From positions 30,748,605 through 30,812,604 of the forward strand of contig NC_045130.1 of the NCBI RefSeq assembly GCF_007655135.1: a stretch of DNA of 64,000 bases. Direction: 5' to 3'. Under the pieces are notes generated by a model that was given only the letters and a program-made list of their open reading frames with translations, made no database searches and was not told the origin of the DNA. Positions within the stretch are counted from its first letter, which is position 1. Each line of letters begins with the position of its first letter. Shown one piece after another: positions 48,217 through 60,000 of this stretch. The position numbers and the translations under genes were made by a program. Source of the stretch: Punica granatum. Taxonomy: Eukaryota > Streptophyta > Magnoliopsida > Myrtales > Lythraceae.

Positions 48217-49804
48217 ACAAAAGAAAGAATGTTTTCCCCTTTCTGTCAAGTGTCAACCTAAAAAAGAAAATCTTTATAAAATCCTATATTTAATTTCTCA
48301 CTTGTATCTGAGGCTCCACTCTTGATGAGAGTTGATATCTTTAATCACCACTTGAATTCCTTCCTTAGCATTGAGGCTTGGAAGATTTTCCTCAGCATCC
48401 CTCTGCACTCAAAAATTAATCAATAGACTGAGAATAGCTCGTGTTTCCAAAATATTAATTTTTAATAAAAACATAGAAGAGTTATTAATTAATAATATAT
48501 ATTGTGTGAAGAAAAACAAAACTAAAAAAAACCAAAAAAGGATTAATTAATTTTGCTATAAAGATAATGATGGTTAACTATGCCTTGCTAATTCTTTGCT
48601 GTCACTGCTGGGTTGCAATTATTATGCCTCTCTTTTTCCCCCCTGCACCCATAAATGTTTCCTTTCCTTTGATAAATGGCGATTGGGAAGTGATTGGTCA
48701 ACGGGCTGTCTGGAGACTTTAGACCGAGACCTCTACTTTTTTCAGTTCAGTGTGGTCAGCAAAATAGAAGCCAGTTAATCAACTGGAAATTATAAAAAAT
48801 AAAAATAATTTTAAAAAGAATAAAAAATTCGATCATTTAATATATACGACACTCAGAGATATATATATAGATCGAATTTAATTAATAAGTCAAAACAAAT
48901 GTTTGAAACCCGTTCAAGACGTGATTTTAATATGGGCCAAAATGAAATCGATACGTCGATTTTGTCTGATAGGCTTCTCACCTTCGGGATCACGATCCTC
49001 CCAAGTGACCCAACATCACTGTTCTTCAACTCCTTCTTCAGTATCAATCGCAGCCTCTATTAACCACAAAAAGAAAAGACAAAAACAAAAAACAAAATGC
49101 AACGAATAATAACAGTTGAGCATATATCATTCAATAAAGGAACAAACATAAATGCAAAAATTTTTACTTCATGTGCCGACCTTGTTATCCGGGGAGATGA
49201 AGTTGTACGGATCGATCGGCTTCTTATAGGCAGAGCTCGCCATTGTTTCATGCATGGATAAAACAGTAGTAGCATCATCGACCCCATCGTAGTAAAAATG
49301 AGGGAACATGGCAGCCAGATCCTCAGAGCTCCGGTTCAAGTTGAGGCTCCTCTGCCTTGCTATCTTCCGCTTAGTCCTCGCGACCTTGGTAGTCCAGGCA
49401 TCGGCAGCAGCCATCCTCTCCTGATCCACTGGTGACATAGTGCTGGTGTTGAAGTTGGTATAGTTGGGCTGTGAGAGAGCGATGCCCGAGAATCTGTGGA
49501 CCGGCTGACCCGAATAGGACACGGGATGCTGGACCTTGGGTCCCACCCAGAAGGGCTCAGTGGGTGGTTGGGAGGTTGGCGGGTGAACCGCAAAGGGTGG
49601 CACCATAGGAAGGTAGGGAGAAGGAAATGGTGCCGGGTGATGATATGGGAAAGTCGAGGTCGACGAGGACAACGAGGAGTAAGGGTGATGGTGTTGGTCA
49701 TATGAGGAGGAGGATGAGGAATGGGGATGAGGTTGGGGCTGAGAGGAGGCTGTGTAGGGTTCCTCATTGGTGGTGTTGGGAAATGGGAAGTAGGGCTTCT
49801 CCAT
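45254..49804 (-). CDS. LEC2: LEC2-type B3-domain transcription factor, 6 exons
   Basis: Exons on the minus strand: 49804-49181, 49056-48982, 48402-48302, 48050-48004, 47628-47555 and 45676-45254; 447 residues, all joins in phase. Residues 1-130 are Pro/Ser/His-rich. TKVARTKRKIARQR (139-152) is the basic B2-like motif. The B3 domain covers about 211-312 (ELKNSDVGSLGRIVIPK, KFWSNNKSRMYVLENTG, GDTVILYEDKSHNFYF). EEEDAALALLIEQL (347-360) is the acidic tail motif. LEC2 binds RY (CATGCA) elements and activates seed-maturation, oil and auxin genes; it triggers embryo identity and is normally silenced by PRC2 after germination. The GSLGRIV signature and the DAEENLP stretch separate it from ABI3 and FUS3. 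It is longer than Arabidopsis LEC2 (363 residues), mostly through the N-terminus and tail. The first in-frame ATG (49804) was chosen; further upstream only a TTG codon is in frame. Intron 1 has a weak donor (AAG|GTCGGC). Confidence 0.9.
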
Positions 49805-50240
49805 TTTTGGATTGTAAGTAAAGATTGGGAGCCCTAAGGGGAAAACAAAGATCAATAATGGTGGTGAAGGGAACGTTTATTTATGTATGTGGGCCTCTCT
49901 CTTGCTCACACTCACACTCTCTTCTCTCATCGAATCTCTCTCTCCGCGGCACTCCCCCTTAGTAGGGCAGGTCGTCCCGGGTGTCAACAATGGTGGGGGA
50001 CCACACTCAAAATGGGAACAATGACTCCAAAATGAATACTGTACATGTTTCGAGAATCAGTCCGGTACTTTAAATATTTTTCTAGAAGAAGGGAGAGGGG
50101 ATGGAGGAGGGCAACTGGAGAGAGAAAACAGGTGTTGAGTAGGAGAGAGGAACGTGGCAGTGAAGGAGCTCAAGGGGAGTCGGTGAGAGAAACAGCCATT
50201 GTAAGAAGTGGAGAAGGAAAGGAAGAGGAGGGAAAGGTGA

Positions 50241-50275
<35 letters not shown>

Positions 50276-50290
50276 ATGGTGAGCGTTGGG
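49805..50290 (-). promoter_or_regulatory. LEC2 upstream region with GAGA-type tracts and a hexamer array
   Basis: On the minus strand, a CATAAATAAA (TATA-like, about 49870-49880) lies some 70 bases above the ATG. Upstream come GAGA-rich tracts (49890-49946). Further up is a near-perfect (GGTGAG)n hexamer array on the plus strand at 50229-50285. GAGA motifs recruit BPC proteins and PRC2 in plants and LEC2 is a known PRC2 target; the regulatory use here is inferred. Confidence 0.45.
50229..50285 (+). repeat. Hexanucleotide microsatellite, GAGGGT phase
   Basis: About eight units of GTGAGG occur, the first and last ones degenerate (GTGAGA, GTGATG). This creates long artificial open frames on both strands (alternating Val-Arg and Pro-Ser). 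It may be polymorphic in length. Confidence 0.9.
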
Positions 50291-50417
50291 ATATTAAACT
50301 GACCAATATGGAGAAAGAGTTCATAAAAACTAATGGATTCAATATTTTTATTAATAATCTATTTATAATAATTCAGATTTTTTATATGTGTATCTTGATA
50401 TTCGGAAATCTATTGAT

Positions 50418-50562
50418 TTTCAACTTATTCAGTTCGAGCGGGTCTGCTCAACGGGGTCAAACATTTCTCATGTGATTTTTCTCCATTCACAGTCTAGACT
50501 CGAACTCGAAATCTTATTTAAAGAAAGCAAACATCGAACTACTTGAAACGGCCATGTTAGTT
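50418..50562 (-). repeat. tRNA-like SINE, family B, copy 3
   Basis: The minus strand reads GTTTCAAGTAGTTCGATG, GCTTTCTTTAAATAAGA, CGAGTTCGAGTCTAGACTG (a good B box) and TGAATGGAGAAAAATCAC. This is the best-preserved copy of the family here. Confidence 0.65.
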
Positions 50563-50639
50563 AATTCGGACTTCTTTTATGGGAACTTTTGGTTCATGTA
50601 ATGAGGTGTTTCTATGTAGGCTAATTTTCAAGCAACTAT

Positions 50640-51070
50640 TTAAGTCGTGTTTGATCGCCTTTCACACCCCCAATAGATTTTATGTAATTATTCGATTAAT
50701 GATTTTACATTTTCCCAAAGTTTCTCTTAATGAATTTATTGCTTTGTTTGGTACATTACTACTCTACTCCATTTCATTTTTTTTTCAAATTCAACAACAT
50801 AATGATTACTAATTTTTCCTATTTAAAAATAAATTTTCACCCATGTTTTTTTTTCCTAACAATTAGTACAATAAATTTTCAATAATAAATTTCCCCATTA
50901 CACTCCATTCTTTCATCAATTTAACAACATAATCGTTACTTTTTATCTTTTTCTCTTATTCAATAATAAATTTTCACGCATACTTTTTCCTAACAATCAT
51001 TACAATCTCATTTAAATATACACATTAATATTTGGAATGGATTAGAGTTACCAAACACAATCGTTCTTAA
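50640..51070. mobile_element. MITE-like element, family M, copy 1
   Basis: The termini TTTAAGTCGTGTTTGATCG and (reverse complement) TTAAGAACGATTGTGTTTGG are imperfect inverted repeats. Internally two related halves each contain ACTCCATT, CAA(T)TTAACAACATAATC and AATAATAAATTTTC. A homologous copy lies at 54437-54782. Confidence 0.55.
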
Positions 51071-54000
51071 ACATCCAAAGAGTATTCCCGATCAATGAAA
51101 TGAATTTACTATAAACCACCGATTCATTATATTTCTAAAATATATCGCATGAGGCATTTTTATTGTTAATAATAATAATAATTATTATTTTTTCAATCTG
51201 CACATCTGAAATTTGTAAACTCAACAAGATAGAATAATCCAAGTTCTTCTCCGTTCACAAGGTTAGAACCTGTTGGCAGTAAAATTCCATATGAAAAAGT
51301 AGAATAGAAAACCACAAGTTTACAAGAGACTGGGTATCGCAACATATCAGCTCAAGTATTTTGGGTTGGAGATTGGCTAAATTATTTATAGATCCAATGA
51401 AATTTTATATGGTATTAGAGTAAGTTGCATTTGTGCGCGCACATGTAGGCTTATACCACGTCAATGTCCAGGTCCAATTTCGACGTGTTAAGTCAGACTA
51501 GCCCATGCATGGAAGAGGATGCCCGACTCTTGATCAATTGTTGAGGGTGGATATTTAAGGACACGTAACACTTGAGGGCGGAGAGATTTGAGCCATTCCC
51601 CGGCACAGAACACCATGCACTTAAAAATTAAACCAGTTGTAATACAGAGAAGGGCTAACTTATTAGGAGCTCACCGTATTATTTTAAGTTAATCAATTTA
51701 TTTCCAGACTAAGCATATCATTAATTATATTGGTACAAGTGCATTTAAAGGTGATCAAATTACTTTCCATAAACTTTAGTTTCGACCTCGAAATCATAAG
51801 GTGATAAGTAAGCGCATATATATATATATATATATCATATAAACTTGATAAACTGATAACTAGCGTAAAATATATATATCAATCGTTCCGACCGCTAATT
51901 ATATTTATAGGTTAAAAAAAAAGAAGAAGAAGGGAACAAGTGTTGCGTTCTTCTAAGCCAGATATATATCTTGCTGAACCTAGTATCTGGGTGACCATTT
52001 GCTGGTTATTTATGTTCGACATCAATTCTCAAAATTATAATTCTCATATTTCACAAAGCAAGAGTACTAAAAGAACCTCGAAGTTTGTGTTGTCATGGCC
52101 GGCAACATACAATCACAATTGTAGTCGTAGCTTGTTCATGTATATATCGACTTCGATGTAAAATCTTAAGGAAGATCCGACTTTGAATCTGCACTATTCC
52201 CTTTTTGGTATTTGAGCATCTGCTCCATTACCCAAAGGGAGAAAAGTATTAGAAGTGCGTATATCTACGGCATGAGGCTACACAGTGTGCGGAAATTCTA
52301 GTACAAATAATAATCATAGTGAAGCAAAAAGTATATAAAAGCAAGTTTTGAAATTAGAATCATCAAATGAACAGGTCTTGTAAGAAACCAAAAGAACAGG
52401 AGCCTATGTTCGTATATACATCAGAAGAAATTGTGTTATCTCTAAAACAAATTTTACGGATTATACTCTATAAAATTAGTAAACACTGACATCGTAAATT
52501 TATTAATGTTTAAAGACTTCTCTAGCCACTGAAAAGGTCGTGCTATGATATCCGAAATAATTACGGGTATTTTACCTGCCGATGGGGAAGGATAGAAAGC
52601 CTGCACGGTGCGAGTGAAAAGTGATTAATGCTTATATTAAGTATACTCTGGCCATTTCCTAATCTTATTTTCTTCTTTCTTGGATTCCAAAATGAAGGAG
52701 AGGAAGAAAACCATGTTCGACACTTAATCGGAATTATGAATCTTCAGTTTGCTTTAGATGCAGACTGATCTGATCCAAGAAAATGAAATCAATTAAGAAA
52801 GCAAAACAATCGATTTGATTACTTAAATTTGTCACAACTCTACAATGATGCACCAAAAAGAGAGACAATAATGGTAGTTTTTCTACCTCTAACTACTGTT
52901 AGAATAAATTTCATCCGTCCAATTATTAGAATTTAGGATATAGATAAAAGAAAACGTATAAAAAAGTTCACTTTCGATAACTGGACTCCGTCCATTTTTC
53001 TTCAGACGTGTGCAGACTGATGTTCATACTACCCCTCATCTAATGAATCATCAACAATAGCATGAGGAATATAACAAAAACGAAATTGACATCATAAGGG
53101 CGTGTTTGCTTTCCAAAAATTATTTCTCACTTGTCATGTCTATTTTCCTTCTCTAGTTTCCAAAAGGAACTCTTTAATGTCTAAATGACATTAGACGGAT
53201 AAGATTCAATTGGAGAAAATCCCACATTTCATAACTATCTAACCATGCATTTGTACCAATAGTATATATGGTGAAATCACCCGTTTTCCTTGAAAAAGAG
53301 AGGAACAAGAAATGAGAAAATTTTAAATGGTTCTACCTCACAATGATGTGGTGAAAAGATCCGATTAGATAACTACAATTAAAAATAATTATGCCAACAA
53401 TTCAAGTGGTTAACGCTCATTTCCTCATTTGATGTAATGTGAGTGGATCTTCCTTAAGGAATATGGTGAGGTACAGAGACAATTCACTTAACAGGACTTG
53501 AGGAATATGAATGGGAAAATTTTTATCGGATTTGTCCTGAGAAGTCCAATTTAGGAATGTGAATTTACTAATTAACAATGGGATAAATAGCTCACCATTA
53601 AGTGAGAATAGTATGGAAATTCTTGAGAAGGGATGGAAATTCTCACAACCATAATACTATGGAGACACACTTTGTTCATGGATCGGGGCACATCAATTAT
53701 AGAAGATAAAATCTACCTAATGTACAAGCTTTCACTGATTCCCTTGATGCTCGCCAGTGCACCCCCCACAGCACAACAGGATGAACCTTACATGGCGATT
53801 GGAAGACTTAAAAGTAGATTAGCAGCAATCCATTGTTGATTTGCTAGGCCTGTCAAATATATTGCCTCTATTAAAGGCATCATCGCACCTGCTTCTTCGA
53901 GAATGATCTTTCCATAGGAACTACATCGCGTACAGTTTCTATCTCCCAGAAGGGGAGATGGACATACACTGAAAAAAAGAAAAAAAGAAGGACAGGGAGA

Positions 54001-54436
54001 ACGAAAGAGAAAAAAAAAAAAAAGTACGAAAACCTTGGATACATATATATATATGAGATTGTAGTGTACTATAGGTGAAGAGAATGCATAATTTTCTTTT
54101 TTAAATGAAATAACAAGATGCGACAGGTAACTTTAAGAATGATATTTCAAAAGGAAAAGAAATCGAATAGGACTAAATAATAACGGGGTGTTGGGCATGT
54201 CCGGTTTATTGTTGGATGAACTGCATTGTTAATATTGACCCCCAAAAAAGAAACAGTTGGAACTGCTAGTCCATGAATAGCCAACAATTGCACTGTAAAA
54301 ATTGGATAGATTCATATCTTCATCTTTGTTTGAACTCGCCAGAGAAGTCCACTATATATCAGAAACTGTTGAAGAAAGAACAATGTTTTCTTCGCCCTTT
54401 AAAGCGATCGGAAAATTTTTTTTAAAAAAAAATTAT

Positions 54437-54533
54437 CCCGTTTGGGAATGGAACACTCCATCTTTCATTAAATTCAATAATATAATCATTATTATTTTAT
54501 CTTTTTTTTCCATTTAACATAAATTCTCACATG

Positions 54534-54570
<37 letters not shown>

Positions 54571-54782
54571 AATCAATTTTTTAATAATAAATTTCTCCAT
54601 TTCACTCCATTATTTCATCAATTTAACAATATAATCATAACTTTTTTTTTCTTTTTTTCTCCTACTTAATAATAAATTCGCTTACATACTTTTTCTTTAA
54701 GATCGTTACAACCTCACTTAAATATATACATTAATATTTGAAATGGTAATAGAGTTAAACTACATTCCACTATCAAACGCCA
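54437..54782. mobile_element. MITE-like element, family M, copy 2, with (TTA)n expansion
   Basis: Starting CCCGTTTGGGAATGGAACAC and ending with CACTATCAAACGCC, it follows copy 1 in order along its length. A run of about ten TTA units (54538-54569) replaces the corresponding short spacer of copy 1. Confidence 0.55.
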
Positions 54783-55147
54783 CATAAATATATATTTATT
54801 TAAGATAATTATGTACATACTAAGATTGCATGAAGCGTAAGCTCTCAAATCAGTTCTCAGATTATTGGCTCTGGTACCACGTGGAAATTCTAGAAAAATC
54901 CTCATGCACTTATAGTGGAGGCACTCTAATCATATGCCGCGGACATCAAATATAGTAGATATCAAAGATAATATCTACTCAATATACAAGATCTCAGTAT
55001 ATTTACGATGTTATGCAATCTTCCACATCAAATCATACCCGATATATATCCTAACAGTAAATTGGAATGTTACCTAAACAACCGTGGAAGAAATGAGGCT
55101 GGATTTATTTTATTTTATCTAGTTGGTAGTAATTAAATGCAAATACA

Positions 55148-55300
55148 CTATCAACGTAAGTTGGTTAAAGCGGTTTAACACTTATTCCTCTTAAGTAAGA
55201 TCTTGTATTCAAGTCTTGTGAATGGAGAAAATCCATGATTAAAGAGTTTTACCCTTTAGTGAGTCGACCCAACTAAGTCATAACCTATTAGGTTTTTGAA
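55148..55300 (+). repeat. tRNA-like SINE, family B, copy 4
   Basis: The order is AGTTGGTTAAAGCGGTTTAAC, CTCTTAAGTAAGATCTTG, TATTCAAGTCTTGTGAATGG, AGAAAATCCATG, then GAGTTTTACCC and a TATTAGGTTTTTGAATA tail. It parallels copies 1-3 in the plus orientation. Confidence 0.6.
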
Positions 55301-56920
55301 TACCATGATCCATATCGAAAATAAATGCAAATCCAGGATAATAATATATTATGAATTAAGACAATCTATTGTGATATATATATATATATATGTATATTAT
55401 TCTATACAACGCACAACACGAGTCTATTTTTGTATAGTACTTATACTTATTCGCATTTTAAAGATTAATATATTTCTTAGGAATAATAAGTTTTCACGAG
55501 TAATTTCAAGTTTCAAACAATATATAATATGCACTGACATATACGTATTTAATTGTCGATTCGTTACATATAAATATTAAATTTAAATATAAAAAATCAA
55601 TTTTGCACTTTTTAAAAATACTGTTACGTCATGTCATAACTTTTGAATGTTAAATTTTTTATATTTTATATTAGACTAATATCATAGAATAGCATTAGCA
55701 TCTCATGTGAATTTTCTCTGGGAATCCTATGCATAGCTAGGTTCAAGTAAATTATTGCCAATGCAAATTATGTTATGCAATGACAATTTTGCAAATAATT
55801 ATTTTATATCATATGTATTGTGTGCCCATTTAATCATGAGTATAGTACACACATATGTTACAGATATTCAATTTTGCACATCTTTATATAAATGCTGTCA
55901 TTCAAATTCATATAATTAGTGATTTGGGGTAATTTACCGTTCAAAAAAGCGACTTGTAGTAATTTGAAATTATTCTCAATTTATAATTTGCAAATAGATT
56001 TGTAAATATAATTATTTATATTATCAATATGTTATTATAATAATCATTTTTTAGAATTATTATGATTTGTCAATATGTTATATAAGCAAATTTGCTTCTT
56101 AAGAGCAGTGAGAATTCTCAATAAAATTTAAAGTTCAATAATCTTTTCTAAGGTATGACTAATTTTAAATGATTCAGTCATAATTATGCAACATATTTTC
56201 TTTTTATTTTTTTCCCGGTAGTATGCAACACTTATTTTCTTAGTTAACATGTATCGCAAAATTGCAAATGTACACGCATTAATACAGAGATTTCAGCTTG
56301 AAATTTTTTGTATAAAAAACTTGAATTTATTCTTTTTTAAAAAAATTATGTTTTCTGAGATCATCACTTTCAAATATTTATTTTTTCTATTTATATAACC
56401 CGTAAACTTATAGATATAATTTAAGCGAAAATCTCCTTGAATGGCCAGCCACCTCGCTCCTCAAATATGTGCTATGCAATTAGTTGATGGTTGGAGGTTT
56501 TGCACCATTCTCGCCAATCAAACTTCAGGTATTAAGGCCATCTTTTTGCTATTTCCAAGCTTCCCCTTACTTCTTCTACTTCGCATCCGTGCCCTATACT
56601 TTCGATCATTCAAATTATGACCGAAAATTATATTACGATCAATTCTCAAGCCGCCTTTGCTATTTTTTCGGCCTAGCTCAATTTATCTTGAGCCCATCGG
56701 ACAAGTGACCCTAATCTTTTTTTTTGTTAAGATAATTAACGATTCTAATCTTCAATCCAACATCAATGGGTAGAATTCCTAACCCTTCTCTATTGGATTT
56801 CTCTATTTTGAGGCTTATTTCGGGCCTGTCATATACTGGTAGAAATTGGGTGTAAAACAATATGCAATTATTATTTTCCAGGAACTTATACTAAAATATC
56901 CATTAATATTTACTATCACA

Positions 56921-57062
56921 TCAATATTAAATACTAAAAGCCGGGTCAAAGTATCGGGAAACGCCAAGCAAGATGAATGGTGCTTCTCTTTGATGACTCT
57001 TCATCTAACCACCAATAGCCATATCAGAAGTAACACAATATTATGTTGTCACTTCGCTTCAC
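56921..57062 (+). repeat. Dispersed repeat, possible Helitron 5' end, copy 2
   Basis: It contains ATACTAAAAGCCGGGTCAA, TGACTCTTCATCTAACCACC, and GTCACTTCGCTTC near the end. It aligns by eye with 27111-27262 (TATTAAAAGCCGAGACG, TGACTCTTCGTGTGATCACC, CCAACTCGCTTC). Confidence 0.35.
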
Positions 57063-60000
57063 GAAATCAAAATTATTTGCAATCACGGAAAATAAAAAGA
57101 TTAATATAATAAATATATTAAAATGTTCATATTTTGCTGAGTCAGTTACATTTTGGTTGAGGCACTTGCACAAAAATATTATATTTTCAGGAGAATATAT
57201 AATATTAGTCGACCAAAATGTTTAATATAAACAGTAATGAAGATAAAATAATTTTGTTAGAGTTATAATTATAATTTTATTGATTATCGCAACCATTCTA
57301 TTCCGCATCACATATGCGCAGGCCCGTTTGTCTAATTCAGGACTAATTACAAAGCTAATAGTGGAGCAATTGTTACATTTATTAGTTACACTAATTACGT
57401 ACATTAGTTTTTTTTATTTATTACATGATTAGTTGAGAAAATTACACACGTGGGAGAAAAAGGGGAGAGTATCCGTCCCTACCGAAGTCAACATTGGTCG
57501 TCTGTCGCTCGCTCCGGACGTTCTCCGACAACCGTCAGCACGCATGGCCAACTGTGAGCCACGTGTCATGGGTTAGTCAGCCTGCTGCTTCCTTTCCGTT
57601 GCACCGCTTGACGTAAATGAAGTGAATAGTGCCTATAGGGAGAAAGTAACAAAAAGGCTTGGTAAAACAGACGGTCATAACTTCAATGGCTTGGTGACGA
57701 CCACTATGAATCGACGTCAAGATTTCCCGAAATGGGGGTTTCACACTGAGATACACCACCGACAATCGGACCTTTATCTCGTGCTTTGATCATCCGTTGT
57801 CCACATTCGAACCCAAAAAATAAAAGTCATATTTTCAAATTATATGAAATGTAATACAGTCGATAAACTGAACTCATCGAGAGTTAAAATTCACTAAAAA
57901 TTTTTACAATCGATACAGGAGTAAAGCACTTATTCGGAAACTGTTGCCTTGACAGCGGATGGACGTTCTTAGAGTACGTTCGAGAATTTGCTGAGAGGTC
58001 CCATAAGCACTTTCTTGTTTTTTTTTTTTTAAGTAAAATCAGTGTTAGGTGGTGATTACAAACTATGGTTCGGGTTTCTCTTGACGGTTATGATCATGAT
58101 TTTATGTAACAGATTAATAGATGTTTATGAAAACTTTTTCTACTTATTTGTATTTCAGGTGTTAATAAATCATCTGTTCTACATTAACTCATTTTTATTA
58201 GTATTTCTCAAATATTTTAACTTCTTTTGGAAACTTACGATTAATTTCAACAATTTTATCTCAACATTTTTTCATCAACAACACTTCCTGACCAAGTCTT
58301 AATTTACACGCAGTCGACTCCTTAACCTATTAACTACTTCATGACAAGAGGCTTGAAAGGAAATTAGTTGCTCGTTGAAACAGATTCCCCTTTATATTTT
58401 ATTCTTGCTTTTTTTGTTTTTCTTTTTTGAAGTTAGCAATCGAAGGTTTTATTTCGAAAGTCGGAATGGAAATTTATATCGATTTCTGTTCAAGAAGAAT
58501 CCAACCTTTTGCACTTTGAAGTCGTCATGTTAGATCTGTAGAATCATAAGATCTAGCCAAAATGCATTCGAGGTCACCATAGTATGTAAGATATCGCATT
58601 ATCTTAGTCTAAGTTGGGCCTCAGAATTTGACATGTGATCAAGTCGCTCCTCGGTTTTTCTACACCGGAGAAGAGACTTGCGGTTTGAGAATACATGACA
58701 AATCGATCTACCAAAGAAAAACGTACAATCAATAACATAACATCGAGCTAAGAAAAATATTGAGAAAGGGGTCATAAATTCATGTCCTTACTGCAGAGAA
58801 ATAGCATCTTATAATGCTAAAACGCTAAAACGTGATGTGACTAAACATCGAAATACAACGCTACACAAACGATTGATCTATAGCTGTACTTCGTCCATAG
58901 TATCATAGCAAATGAGAAATCAAATCGTGCACAGTGGAGACAGTAAACACAACTCCCCCCGAAAAAAAAAAGGTACAAGTAAAGAAAAAAATTATTATTA
59001 TTATTTTGGATAGAGATTTTGTCGTCGATTTTTTGGGAAAAAAGATCCAACAAATAATAACTGTGGGCCTTATTTATCGAAGCTAATATGGTCCGTTGGC
59101 CGATAGCGTGGGGCCTAATTATCTGAAAGACAAGCTGGGCTGACCCAACCCATTGGTGGGGGAATAGTGTATAGTCGGCCCAATGGATTTCAGGTGGAAA
59201 ACGAGGCTTCTGGCCTATAACAAAATAAGGGAAAAGCTAAAAATCAAGAAATAGTGTTTGGTGTAATGCTGCGTGATCGCGATGTAGAATTATGCAGTTA
59301 TGGATTCGGTTTCCGTCAATAGATTCCATAACATTTCTCTTTTCCTTCATGCCTACCAAATATGCCTGCTAATATGAAAAATGCACGATTGCCCGGTAGG
59401 GTGGTATAGTGGGGACAGTAGCATGTCTCTACCGGCCACACAACCTGACAAACTGAAATTGACCCATCTTCATTCTTTACCATAAGCTCTATTACGAAAA
59501 ATGCACATACGCCATGCTAACTCAAGTTCCATTAAGACAATCCATACAAAGGGGCCCCAACGAATTTGGCAGCTAGCTAGTATAACACTCGAACTCAAAT
59601 AACTTTAATTCTTAGGGATCGATCTCGAATAAGATCTGCCATTAGCATGTATATGGAACACGTGAATTTAGATCAATGCGTGCTCAAGCAGTGAAGGCGA
59701 TAGCTTCACTCTTTACTCTCTTGATCCTGCTTTTGCCCTAGCGCGCCCAAAACTCGGCTTGCTGATCTTCTGAAAACGTAGTGATCTCAGACCTGCTCGA
59801 GCACTCCACCCGTCTAATCTGCTTAGCGATCATGAAAGCAGATTCCTTTGGAACTGATATATATATATATATATATATATGCACGTCCAAACTCTCTACA
59901 CTAAGCTTGTTTCAATTATTATCTTTCTTCCGTTGCTTATAAGAAAGAGCCTAGGCAATAGCACAATGGGATATGAATTAGTTTGTCGTGCCAGAACGAG

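Noticed and set aside
49360..49767. 135-codon minus-strand ORF within LEC2 exon 1
   Set aside because: It is an out-of-frame reading of a Pro/Ser/His-rich coding exon.
50045..50342. Long ORFs across the LEC2 upstream region
   Set aside because: They are produced by the GTGAGG hexamer repeat and purine bias, giving Val-Arg and Ser-Pro runs.
57440..57620. GC-richer patch with ACGTG boxes as a promoter
   Set aside because: No coding region or transcript-like structure follows on either strand.
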